Both the position numbers and the translations under genes were made by a program. From Owenia fusiformis (lineage: Eukaryota > Annelida > Polychaeta > Sabellida > Oweniidae): 60,000 nucleotides of DNA. This document shows, one piece after another, positions 35,201 to 39,903 of the stretch. The notes beneath the pieces were generated by a model, which made no database searches, had not been told where the DNA came from, and saw only the letters and a list, made by a program, of their open reading frames with translations. The stretch's first letter is position 1. Every line of letters starts with the position of its first letter. The stretch lies in NCBI GenBank assembly GCA_903813345.2, contig CAIIXF020000011.1:17903754-17963753 (forward strand). Direction: 5' to 3'.

Positions 35201-37462
35201 AGGAAAATTGAAATGCAAAATGATAAAATAATGTGTAAAAACAATCTAGATGAAAGTCAGTACCACAAAAAATTTGAAAAATACTATTTTATAAGATCCT
35301 GCATTTCAAATACAAAGCATGTGAATATTTCTATAATTTAAGCCGCCGAAGTGGTTTTAACTTTATATGGGGCCTTTAATAATCTGCTTTTTAACCTACC
35401 AACTGATTTCCATTCTCTCATTTCTGTATCCATCAACTGTGCCCATCCAGCGTGGTGGTAAAAATGGCGGACAACAAGTGCAATGTCAGCATCTCTAGTT
35501 TCACGGAAAGGTTTCCCATTATCCAGGCTCTCGACCACACTGATCAGTCTGTGGTGTTTTTGTACATGTCTCGCAATGCTAGAATGTAATCAACATGCTT
35601 TTGTCCTGTGTATGTAAACAAGATTTGATTTATATGACACCCGTCCACACGCCGCATCGCCCATCAGCACAAGATGACGGCAATATAGGATTTTTTCAAA
35701 GTTTGATGAAAATACAAAAAATTGGGTCGTGTTAAGGTCAGTGATACAATGAAACTGATTTTTTTGTGTAGATTGATGGAAAGGTACTTATCAATTATCC
35801 TGTAGAGATAATTATATGCATGGCCCAAACATGGCATATGATAACTAACCTATACAGATGCCTGACCCGAGCATTGCATGATTACTCACCTTTAGAAATA
35901 TCTGGCAGATCTGCCCTAAGCATATCAAAATAACTTGTCTATACAGATGCCTGACCGAGCATGGCAGGATAACTCACCTATACAAAAGCCTGACCCGAGA
36001 ATGGCATGATTACTCACCTTTAGAAATATCTGGCAGAATAGCTAGAGATATATCTGCCCTAAGCATATCACAATAACTCACCTATACAAAAGCCTGACCC
36101 GAGAATGGCATGATTACTCACCATTAGAAAAGTCTGGCAGAATAACTAGAGATATACAGTTTCTGGCCCAAGCATATCACAATAACTTACCTATAAAGAT
36201 GCCTGGCCCGAGCATGGCAGGATAATTTACTCCAAGACTCATAGGCTTTTCTAGATGACTTTACAGCAATGTCAACATCTTCCTGTGTGGCTTGACATGT
36301 AGCTGCGAGAACTTCCCCTGCAATAAACCAGAACTGCCATTAGTAACGCTTAAAGCATTATGGTATATAGTAAAACCTGTCTTAGTGAACACCTCCCTCT
36401 AGTGAACACCTGTGTTTAGTGAACACTGCTTCAAAACACATTTTACATTGACTCCTATATAAAATCCTCTCTCTGTTGTGAACACTCAGCTACAGTGAAC
36501 ACTTTTTGGGCTTCATAGGTGTTCACCATAGTTATACTATAGTACTATTTAACACAAATCTTATCCTGTATATTTCTTCATATGAAGTAAAACAATTAAG
36601 AAATCAGGCCAAAATACATTCAATTCACAAAAGATAATACTATACCATATTAATTTCTGTGTAAGAAATATAGACCATAGGACAAGGTGTTTGTTTGTAA
36701 ATAAAAGATTCCTATGACAGTTTCTGATTCTTGACTATTTTTCGTCTGGGAAGTTGTAATAATTTCCTATATCTCGACTTTGGAGGTCATTAAAATAAAG
36801 TCAAATCTCACCAGTAGCTGGGTTTTTGGTCTGGTATGATTTCCTGCCTTCTGGTTTCACCCACTTGTTATCTATGAACAGGCCAAAGTCACGCTTGTGG
36901 TCATCTAACCAAGCCTGAAACATATGCATGGTTTTACGTGAATGTTGTACATAACAGCACATCTAGATAGATGATTAACTGATGCATGAAATTACTCATA
37001 ACTTCTCAATGTGGGATTTCAAATTCAGTGAGAATAAGCAAAAATTATGGTGATTGGAAAGAAAAATGGTAAGAAAATGGAATCTTTTAAACTTATTCTC
37101 ACTTGTATATAAGATACTTGCCAATTTTTGATCCTGGTGTTCAAGAAGTTAAAGGAATATTCCATACAACATTTTCTGCCTTTAGAATATGGACATATCT
37201 ATTGGTCTTGCTCAAAGACTGTATCCACCCCCCCCCCCCCCCACGCCACCTTCACTCTCTTTACCTGGCAATATACAGAGAGAGAAGGATAAAGGGGGGG
37301 GGGGGAGTACAGGGTCTTTTAAGCAAGACAAATATCTAGGGACATAACATCCACCTATACCTGAGCTACGTTGGGTGCCTCAGGTGCAGGACCATAAGAC
37401 ATGCTCTCAAATATGGAAGTGATGGAGTTCAGATCGCTAGCTTGCTGCTGTCCCGACATCAT
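8091..37462 (-). CDS. ALDH16A1: Aldehyde dehydrogenase family 16 member A1, complete gene, 16 coding exons
   Basis: ALDH16 proteins carry a full NAD(P)-dependent aldehyde dehydrogenase domain followed by a second, partial one. Exons in gene order are 37462-37361, 36914-36812, 36317-36191, 35578-35400, 35196-35029, 32313-32219, 31371-31219, 15892-15769, 15347-15175, 14805-14563, 11784-11630, 11213-11046, 10847-10643, 10260-10075, 9374-9276 and 8291-8091. All phases join, giving about 826 residues (human protein about 800). Either of two adjacent ATGs may start it; an in-frame TGA lies directly upstream. Domain one has PWNFP (Asn180), VVLKP (Lys203), LELGGK (Glu277) and GQVCSAGSR (Cys311). These are the cofactor and catalytic residues, and the Cys is reported missing in mammalian ALDH16A1, so this one is predicted active. 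Domain two (about residue 545 on) has PDDFP in place of PWNFP and ends at PMGDIFAN without a catalytic Cys domain. Probably cytosolic; no signal peptide. Intron 7 is 15.3 kb. Confidence 0.95.
8318..8660. repeat. 17-18-bp tandem repeat in ALDH16A1 intron 15
   Basis: About 18 imperfect copies of AACATTGGATTTGCATTT. The open frames over it on the minus strand are repeat artefacts, except for the real exon 16 that abuts it. Confidence 0.9.
9049..9238. mobile_element. CAGGCCCGTAGCCAGG-family MITE
   Basis: Begins CAGGCCTGTAGCCAG and ends CTGGCTAAGGGCCTG. The flanks AGTGC and AGTGG are a near-match 5-bp target duplication. Relative to the copy at 22190-22378 it is inserted in the opposite orientation. 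It lies in ALDH16A1 intron 15. Confidence 0.8.
9276..9374 (-). CDS. ALDH16A1: ALDH16A1 exon 15
   Basis: Codes 33 residues from [20 protein letters not shown] to EHQDIQ, matching the [12 protein letters not shown] segment of the second domain. Phase 0 at both ends. Confidence 0.95.
9914..10010 (+). repeat. tRNA-related sequence or SINE head
   Basis: Contains an A-box-like TGGCCGAGAGGGCTTGAGCG and, about 50 bases on, a B-box-like GGTTGTGAGTTCGAGAC. These are the two internal RNA polymerase III promoter elements, spaced as in class II (Leu/Ser) tRNAs. The acceptor ends do not pair well, so it is a tRNA-derived repeat or pseudogene rather than a working tRNA. It lies in ALDH16A1 intron 14. Confidence 0.5.
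10075..10260 (-). CDS. ALDH16A1: ALDH16A1 exon 14
   Basis: Codes [19 protein letters not shown] and onward to [22 protein letters not shown] takes the place of the PWNFP region, so the second domain cannot work like the first. Confidence 0.95.
10643..10847 (-). CDS. ALDH16A1: ALDH16A1 exon 13
   Basis: Codes [20 protein letters not shown] and onward to KYGGSVQ. The donor is CAG|GTTGGT, the same unusual type as exon 9. Phase 0 joining to exon 14 supports it. Confidence 0.93.
11046..11213 (-). CDS. ALDH16A1: ALDH16A1 exon 12
   Basis: Codes [18 protein letters not shown] and onward to EAAHKAAPG, the start of the second domain, with YYGGAQ-R and VEAAHKA matching the family. Acceptor CAACAG, donor AGG|GTAAGT. 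Confidence 0.95.
11630..11784 (-). CDS. ALDH16A1: ALDH16A1 exon 11
   Basis: Codes [18 protein letters not shown] and onward to KQGELPT, the linker between the two aldehyde dehydrogenase domains. GLYEY matches the family. Donor AAC|GTAAGT. Confidence 0.93.
11785..12719. other. ALDH16A1 intron 10, 3' part
   Basis: Noncoding. No repeat family that I can name and no coding frame with recognisable content. Confidence 0.4.
12720..12779. repeat. Short GC-rich hairpin
   Basis: TTAGACCTAGCCCGGGCC and the near-inverse GGCCCGGCTAGGTCTAA flank a 25-bp loop. It may be a minimal MITE. Confidence 0.6.
13413..13666 (+). CDS. Candidate small spliced gene inside ALDH16A1 intron 10
   Basis: A noncoding first exon could end at 13309 (GATTG|GTAAGT), in a locally C+G-richer segment. 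A second exon starts after CAG at 13412. The first suitable ATG is 13433, giving 77 residues to TAG at 13666 (begins [18 protein letters not shown]). The protein is mixed-charge with no signal peptide or membrane segment. I do not recognise it. It is antisense to ALDH16A1. No good AATAAA follows. It could be a lineage-specific gene or chance. Confidence 0.35.
13946..14274. mobile_element. Foldback MITE, right-truncated copy
   Basis: Starts CAGTTGGAAAATAACATTTT and follows the element at 3711-4109 through its core, but the outer right arm is missing beyond about 14274. Confidence 0.75.
14272..14407. mobile_element. Hairpin with perfect 45-bp arms around a CAGGCC-family core
   Basis: The arms starting AATTTGGTTACAATACACC are identical for 45 bases in inverted orientation. 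The loop is the poly-C core of the CAGGCCCGTAGCCAGG family. Perfect arms suggest a recent event. It directly abuts the truncated MITE at 13946-14274. Confidence 0.85.
14563..14805 (-). CDS. ALDH16A1: ALDH16A1 exon 10
   Basis: Codes 81 residues from [17 protein letters not shown] to GRDGGKE, with the conserved IFGPV, NAHN and [13 protein letters not shown] motifs that end the first domain. Both ends are phase 0. Confidence 0.97.
14992..15113. repeat. ACAGTAAAACCTG-family element
   Basis: AACAGTAAAACCTGTCG on the left and CAGGTTTCACTGTA on the right, with GGAACACCT and AGAGGTGTTC inside. It sits 60 bases past the exon 9 donor of ALDH16A1. Confidence 0.7.
15175..15347 (-). CDS. ALDH16A1: ALDH16A1 exon 9
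   Basis: Codes [18 protein letters not shown] and onward to VVVEE, including the [10 protein letters not shown] motif of the catalytic domain. The donor is GAG|GTTGGT, an unusual site, but phase and homology (EE then IFGP) require it. Confidence 0.93.
15769..15892 (-). CDS. ALDH16A1: ALDH16A1 exon 8
   Basis: Begins [18 protein letters not shown]. Joined to exon 7 it gives GQVCSAGSR with the nucleophile Cys311. It lies after a 15.3-kb intron that contains the ankyrin/SOCS-box gene. Acceptor TTGCAG, donor TGG|GTAATT. Confidence 0.95.
16163..17175. mobile_element. 1.0-kb foldback element
   Basis: Ends are CACGCCCGGTGATCGTGA and its inverse. Inverted arms of about 380 bp (16163-16545 and 16780-17175) surround a middle containing poly-C/poly-G tracts. 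The arms are clearly homologous but diverged. TAAG flanks both sides, a possible 4-bp target duplication. No transposase frame is seen. It lies in ALDH16A1 intron 7. Confidence 0.85.
17255..17345. repeat. CAAGGCATTAACATG-family fragment
   Basis: Contains AAGGCATTAACATGCAAAAT then TGTCACCACCTTCCATTTGTTAC and the phrase ACCAAACACCAACC. The phrase recurs at 17741, 18398 and, inverted, near 48945. Confidence 0.65.
17741..18110. repeat. CAAGGCATTAACATG-family element with internal direct repeats
   Basis: Starts CAAGGCATTAACATGACAAAA and then repeats the phrases AGATTTGAA-TTCTGAGAACTTG and GACCTTGAGAAGGTCATTGAA. The reverse-oriented relative is 48398-48966. Confidence 0.65.
18436..18936 (-). other. 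Unexplained 166-codon open frame
   Basis: Starts ATG at 18936. It is hydrophobic and Cys-rich, with several possible membrane-spanning stretches (for example [15 protein letters not shown]). Its 3' end runs into the CAAGGCATTAACATG-family repeat (18398-18490), which makes a conserved gene unlikely. In DNA this A+T-rich such a frame is uncommon but not impossible by chance. No family recognised. Confidence 0.25.
19355..20196. mobile_element. AT-rich 0.84-kb MITE
   Basis: The ends CTTAAAGTTCCCGTCTAAAG and, inverted on the right, CTTAAAGGCCCCATGTAAAG match over about 27 bp. The interior is poly-A/T-rich. A solo end fragment lies at 35343-35380, beside ALDH16A1 exon 4. Confidence 0.65.
20755..21110. 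mobile_element. MITE with TATTATACCACTCTA ends
   Basis: The left end TATTATACCACTCTAAGT and the inverse of the right end share about 30 bp, including CAATTACAGTTG. Several internal ATATACCAC/GTGGTATAT motifs allow further pairing. Confidence 0.7.
21123..21260. repeat. Long hairpin, about 45-bp arms
   Basis: TATAATGGTTCATTCTGTAT on the left pairs with ATACAGAAAGAACCATTATA on the right. The pairing continues through TATCGTG and TTTATACTC. It directly follows the element at 20755-21110. Confidence 0.8.
21904..22131. mobile_element. Second copy of the TACTTCTACTTAATTTGGCG MITE
   Basis: Diverged and inverted relative to 7053-7280. It ends AAATTAAGTAGAAGTGCAGTA. Confidence 0.65.
22190..22378. mobile_element. 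CAGGCCCGTAGCCAGG MITE, complete with TSD
   Basis: 189 bp, from CAGGCCCGTAGCCAGG to CCTGGCTATGGGCCTG. It is flanked by the perfect 5-bp duplication TGCAG (22185-22189 and 22379-22383). The interior has a poly-C tract and the family phrase TTCTTTCAAAATCATGCAG. Best reference copy of this family in the window. Confidence 0.9.
22915..23105. repeat. C-rich low-complexity segment
   Basis: Contains an about 20-base C run near 22993 and several CCCTCCCC motifs. The overlapping open frames are artefacts of the composition. Confidence 0.85.
23735..24300. repeat. Higher-order minisatellite (CCTCACCTATTTAAATTTG)
   Basis: Short subunits of the type TTGCCTCACCTATT are grouped into a unit of roughly 110 bp that recurs with high identity in the second half. 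The 204-codon plus frame over it is a product of the repeat. It lies in ALDH16A1 intron 7. Confidence 0.9.
24301..25851. other. Intronic DNA upstream of the ankyrin gene
   Basis: Holds a local duplication (25540-25700, phrase TTGGCAAAAACAT) and a good donor at about 25038 (AAACAT|GTAAGTACC). That donor could close a 5' untranslated exon of the ankyrin/SOCS-box gene. No coding content is recognised. Confidence 0.35.
25852..25994. mobile_element. Small MITE just upstream of the ankyrin gene
   Basis: AAAGGTCCATGTGCAGTATG and its inverse bracket 143 bp. Its right end is about 50 bases before the first coding exon. Confidence 0.75.
26046..26313 (+). CDS. Ankyrin/SOCS-box gene, coding exon 1
   Basis: Starts [20 protein letters not shown]. 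Ends in the second ankyrin repeat (CIKLLLDQ) at donor AAG|GTATGC, phase 1. Codons after the donor are intronic. Confidence 0.85.
26046..28015 (+). CDS. Ankyrin-repeat protein with C-terminal SOCS box, ASB-like
   Basis: Two coding exons, 26046-26313 and 26820-28015, join in frame (CAA G|GT ATC) to give 487 residues. About ten ankyrin repeats span residues 30-370, with the usual TALMHAA--G---C--LL--GA pattern. The C-terminus holds a SOCS box: a BC-box-like [14 protein letters not shown] and a Cul5-box-like [10 protein letters not shown] close to the end. Known ASB proteins are substrate adaptors of elongin B/C-cullin-5 ubiquitin ligases; the ankyrin repeats bind the target. The target here cannot be inferred. 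An acceptor (CCTTTCAG) eight bases before the ATG suggests an upstream untranslated exon. The gene lies wholly inside intron 7 of ALDH16A1 on the opposite strand. The exact vertebrate ASB number is not assignable by eye. Confidence 0.88.
26820..28015 (+). CDS. Ankyrin/SOCS-box gene, coding exon 2
   Basis: Acceptor TTCCAG at 26819. Continues [20 protein letters not shown] through the remaining repeats and the SOCS box, ending KEYIKFKEL and TAA at 28013-28015. The 149-codon antisense frame at 27121-27570 is a shadow. Confidence 0.92.
28016..28974. other. AT-rich 3' flank of the ankyrin gene
   Basis: Very A+T-rich, with repeated ATTTATTTAATTATTTA near 28515. A polyadenylation signal could not be fixed. 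No further gene. Confidence 0.4.
28975..29152. repeat. ACAGTAAAACCTG-family element
   Basis: TACAGTTAGACCTGTG at the left and ACAGGTTTTACTGTA at the right, with GAGGTGTTCACTA phrases inside. Confidence 0.65.
29153..30939. other. Intronic DNA without recognised gene
   Basis: Contains a CT-rich stretch near 29640 and a phrase (GAAGCTCTCTTTTAAGA then GCAAAGGGTA) shared between about 30118 and 25078, pointing to another dispersed repeat. No gene. Confidence 0.4.
30940..31065. repeat. About 46-bp tandem repeat, three copies
   Basis: Unit begins TTTTCTTTGAAAAATGAAAT and recurs three times. It is followed by a second local duplication (CATTATTTCCTGCATTTTGA, twice) that reaches to the exon 7 donor region. 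Confidence 0.8.
31219..31371 (-). CDS. ALDH16A1: ALDH16A1 exon 7
   Basis: Codes 51 residues from [15 protein letters not shown] to AIYFNQGQ. Contains LELGGKSP with the general-base Glu277. Both boundaries are phase 0. Donor CAG|GTGAGC. Confidence 0.97.
31880..32218 (-). pseudogene. Three 113-bp tandem copies of ALDH16A1 exon 6
   Basis: Copies start exactly 113 bp apart at 31880, 31993 and 32106 (the true exon at 32219 is the fourth). Each has the exon body and an intact donor (GTGAGT, GTAAGT, GTGAGT), but CATATATTC replaces the acceptor region and only an 18-bp remnant separates copies. Since 113 is not a multiple of three, and read-through from the true exon meets TGA within about 12 codons, these are dead exon copies. 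They may still offer alternative donors. Confidence 0.9.
32219..32313 (-). CDS. ALDH16A1: ALDH16A1 exon 6
   Basis: Codes [18 protein letters not shown] and onward to VAFTGSTG, the Rossmann-fold FTGST motif. Acceptor CTCCAG before GTGTATTC, donor GGG|GTAAGT in phase 0. It is the only one of four tandem copies with an acceptor. Confidence 0.95.
32314..33012. other. ALDH16A1 intron 5, first part
   Basis: AT-rich. No gene or named repeat, apart from a short purine-rich stretch near 32600. Confidence 0.35.
33013..33245 (+). pseudogene. Small Cys-rich ORF broken by a one-base frameshift
   Basis: ATG 33013 in good context opens 51 residues ([16 protein letters not shown], then a basic PRKRRKV and a CNNLC motif) to TAG at 33166-33168. 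The adjacent frame, shifted by one base around the A-run at 33157-33162, continues at once with an acidic tail (ends [10 protein letters not shown]) to TAA at 33245. This looks like one small protein of about 75 residues with N-terminal paired Cys (possible metal site), a basic patch and an acidic end, broken by an indel. Family not recognised. It is antisense inside ALDH16A1 intron 5. Confidence 0.4.
33246..34185. other. ALDH16A1 intron 5, middle part
   Basis: No gene. The AT-rich segment 33780-33950 repeats GACCTTGACCT, a weak echo of the 48.4-kb repeat. Confidence 0.35.
34190..34965. mobile_element. Element with GGACGGAC tract and inverted ends
   Basis: Left ATCCCAACGAAC pairs with right GTTCGTTGGGAT. 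Before the right end lies a GGAC/GACT short-tandem tract (34870-34920), a feature seen in many invertebrate repeats. Internally there is a duplicated phrase (GCCATTTTGAATTTT-TGAGG). No coding capacity. Confidence 0.6.
35029..35196 (-). CDS. ALDH16A1: ALDH16A1 exon 5
   Basis: Codes [20 protein letters not shown] and onward to AEAGLPPG. Contains the cofactor and oxyanion motifs PWNFP (Asn180) and VVLKP (Lys203). Donor CAG|GTTTGA. Confidence 0.97.
35343..35380. repeat. Solo terminal fragment of the 19355-20196 family
   Basis: Shares AAGTGGTTTTAACTTTATAT and GGGGCCTTTAA with the right end of that element. It sits about 20 bases from the exon 4 donor of ALDH16A1. Confidence 0.6.
35400..35578 (-). 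CDS. ALDH16A1: ALDH16A1 exon 4
   Basis: Codes [20 protein letters not shown] and onward to WKSVG, with the [18 protein letters not shown] motif typical of aldehyde dehydrogenases. Acceptor TTCTAG, donor TTG|GTAGGT. A fragment of the 19355-20196 repeat family lies only 20-60 bases past the donor. Confidence 0.95.
35820..36190. repeat. Degenerate tandem array derived from the 3' edge of ALDH16A1 exon 3
   Basis: Four or more diverged copies of the exon 3 end (TATACAGATGCCTGACCCGAG on the plus strand), each followed by CTCACC or a similar donor-like site and a TTTAGAAATATCTGGCAGA spacer. The copies start near 35849, 35939, 35979 and 36081. They supply several decoy 5' splice sites directly after the real one. 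Confidence 0.75.
36191..36317 (-). CDS. ALDH16A1: ALDH16A1 exon 3
   Basis: Codes [20 protein letters not shown] and onward to RARHLY, part of the cofactor-binding domain. Acceptor TTGCAG, donor TAG|GTAAGT. Degraded copies of its last about 30 bases plus donor lie just downstream in the intron (35820-36190). Confidence 0.95.
36367..36530. repeat. ACAGTAAAACCTG-family element
   Basis: TAGTAAAACCTGTCTTAG at the left, with repeated AGTGAACACCT units and a TAGGTGTTCACC near the right end. Confidence 0.6.
36812..36914 (-). CDS. ALDH16A1: ALDH16A1 exon 2
   Basis: Codes [18 protein letters not shown] and onward to KNPATG, the strand region that opens the aldehyde dehydrogenase fold. Acceptor TTTCAG, donor CTG|GTGAGA, ending in phase 1. 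Confidence 0.95.
37361..37462 (-). CDS. ALDH16A1: ALDH16A1 exon 1
   Basis: Codes residues 1-34 (starts [13 protein letters not shown], ends EAPNVAQ). The phrase [13 protein letters not shown] matches the N-terminus of animal ALDH16A1. The donor is CAG|GTATAG. A TTTTCAG about 30 bases upstream may be the acceptor of a 5' untranslated exon boundary. Confidence 0.9.
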
Positions 37463-38103
37463 TCAGATCAAGTCTTATTCTGAAAATGCAATACAAAATG
37501 TCACAAGATTTTCCATTGAAAAGTGGATGTCGCAATCTAATGTGAAGGAAAGAATGGCTGATAGAACAGTTTCAACGTTATCCGATTTTGTTGAAAAAAA
37601 ATCGGTGAACTACCAGCACCATTTGTACACTCATGTGAAAGGGACATTGTGATTTGAGATTAACATTCTTGAAAAAAGAAACATCCTAAGGTACTCCCTG
37701 GGAAGTAAGCCTGTTGGGTACACTGTATTCAAACTCTGGCATGAGTTGTAAGCTCATAGGCTGAACTCTCAGATATCAGTATGTTCTTGTATCAATCTAT
37801 AACATTTCAATATGTTCCCACACCAGCAGTAACGTGTAAATAACACCCCAAAGCCATACCAAATGTCTAATAAATAGTAGAGGTGTCACACCAACCCGAA
37901 GTCATCCCAAATCTCGGGTCTGAAGGCTCGGGTCGGGTCACGAACAGCGTTGCTTGTCTGGATAAGATATTTCAAAATATAATTTTTGAAAGAACCTAAA
38001 GCTCAACGGATCCACCATTTATACATCTCACTCAGCAGAAAAATCGAGGCCAGTAAATGAAATTCTACCTAGCTAAATTTAAATATATATTATAGACTAT
38101 ATA
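37463..38103. promoter_or_regulatory. ALDH16A1 upstream region (head-to-head with NT5DC1)
   Basis: ALDH16A1 and NT5DC1 are divergently arranged, with about 2.35 kb between start codons, 1.04 kb of which is a transposon. No TATA box or CpG island was pinned down. The promoter assignment rests only on position. Confidence 0.35.
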
Positions 38104-38111
38104 ACAAAATG

Positions 38112-39150
38112 GAGACCCTATCTGTTGCAAGACTAACGCCTGGCGTAACCGTCACTATGTTATTTAGTGTTTTTTAAGTAGTGCAAGGATCCTGCCATGA
38201 CCGTGGTAATGTTATAGTGAAAGCCTGGTATAACCGCGACAATGCTGTATTATATTGCAATGCCTGCCATGACCGTGACAATGTAATATAGTTCTGCAAG
38301 GCTTGGTATGACCGTAACAATGTAATATAGTACTGCAAGGCCTGGCATGACCGTGACAATGTAATATAGTATTGCAAGTTCAGGTATGAGAGTGGTAATT
38401 TAGAAATTTACGATTAGGACTGCTATTACCGTGACAATGTGTATTGCAAAGCCTGGCATGACCATGGCAATGTAATATAGTATTGCAAGGCTTGGTATGA
38501 CCGCCATGGCAATGAGATATAGTATTCCAAGTTCGGGTATGAGAGTGGTAATGTAGAAATTTATGATTGCTATAATTGACCGTGACAATGTGTATTTGAA
38601 AACCTGGCATGACCATGACAATGTATTATGGGATCGCAAAGCCTGGTATGACCGTGACAATGTAATATAGTATTGCAAGGCAAGGTATGAGGGTGGTAAT
38701 GTAGAGATTTAGGCTTAGTTCTACTATGACCGTTATAATGTATTGCAATGACTAGTAAATATGTATGACATTAATGCCAGGAATATCCTTAACAATTTTA
38801 AGTGATCCTCATTACAATTAAACAGTTTAATACTATGATCATGGTGTTTAACTACTGTACCTTAATCATGTCAAAATCAAAATTACTACTATACATTAAT
38901 ATTCACATTCGCTTATAAACCACAATAAAGGCTACGGTCGCGCCAGGCTTCCACGATAACACTTCCAGGGTCATGACAGGCCTTGCAATAGAATACAGCA
39001 TTGTCACGGTTATACCAGCCTGTCACGGTTATACCAGGCTTACACGATAACACTTCCACGGTCATGGCAGGATCCTTGCGCTACTTAAAAAACACTGATT
39101 AACATGGTGACGGTTGTGGCAGGCGTAAGTCTTGCAATAGATAGCATGTG
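38112..39150. mobile_element. 1.04-kb satellite-bearing MITE with 8-bp TSD (hAT-like)
   Basis: Flanked by the perfect 8-bp direct repeat ACAAAATG (38104-38111 and 39151-39158). Inverted ends of more than 100 bp share CTATCTGTTGCAAGACT, CAAGGATCCTGCCATGACCG and AAGCCTGGTATAACCG. Between them about ten 50-60-bp subunits (CATGACCGTGACAATGTAAT type) are tandemly arrayed. Eight-base duplications are typical of the hAT superfamily. No transposase, so non-autonomous. Confidence 0.85.
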
Positions 39151-39158
39151 ACAAAATG

Positions 39159-39807
39159 TATACATCAAAGTACGTTTCATCTAATTATGCCGTAACAACT
39201 GTGCGTGTGTCACCATGGTTTACAAATGTTGAATAACAGAGCAGCTGAAACAATCACTCAAAACCGGAATATGGATAAGGCTTTGGACCTACATGTAAGT
39301 AACCCCCCCCCCTCCCTTGCCTGCTGTGTTGAAGTGGCTGATACCAAACTGACAAAAAATACCGTGAAAAGCATTAGTATTAATCAACAGTTTTAGATGC
39401 AGATTACAGAAATGTGTATACCTAAAAATTCAGGAAGGTTTTTATTGCGAAAAATAAAGTATTTAACGCTGCAACAGAGAAAATATTAAAACTTTAAAGA
39501 AAGTTAAAAACACAAGTTACACTGACCTTGACTTATGAGTGACGTCTAAACAGCAAACTCTAATCTAAAACGAAAATCACGAAACATAAAATCCCTGAAA
39601 TCTAATGAAATATATTTCATAAATTCAGGAATAGTGAACAGGAAAAACCGATAAAATAATAAAAATTACCATATTTTGATTTATTATCGATTCAAAACTG
39701 TCTCAGTTTTGTTATTTTTGATTTTTTGCTATAAATGGATTTTGACATTTACATTGACCGTACCAGTTCTACTTTCGCTTTCACTTTGATTTTTGTGCAC
39801 TAAAAAC
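39159..39807. promoter_or_regulatory. NT5DC1 upstream region
   Basis: Non-repetitive sequence before the NT5DC1 ATG. It includes a poly-C tract near 39303. The promoter is inferred from position only. Confidence 0.35.
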
Positions 39808-39903
39808 ATGTCGAAGTTTTCTCTAAAATTCACTGACTACGATGCCTTTGGATTCGACTTAGACCATACATTGGCTAAATATAAACTACCTGCATTATTT
39901 AAA
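39808..39903 (+). CDS. NT5DC1: NT5DC1 exon 1
   Basis: 32 codons from MSKFSLKFTDYDAFGFDLDH to LPALFK. Contains the HAD motif I DLDHT. Donor AAA|GTAAGT, phase 0. Confidence 0.93.
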
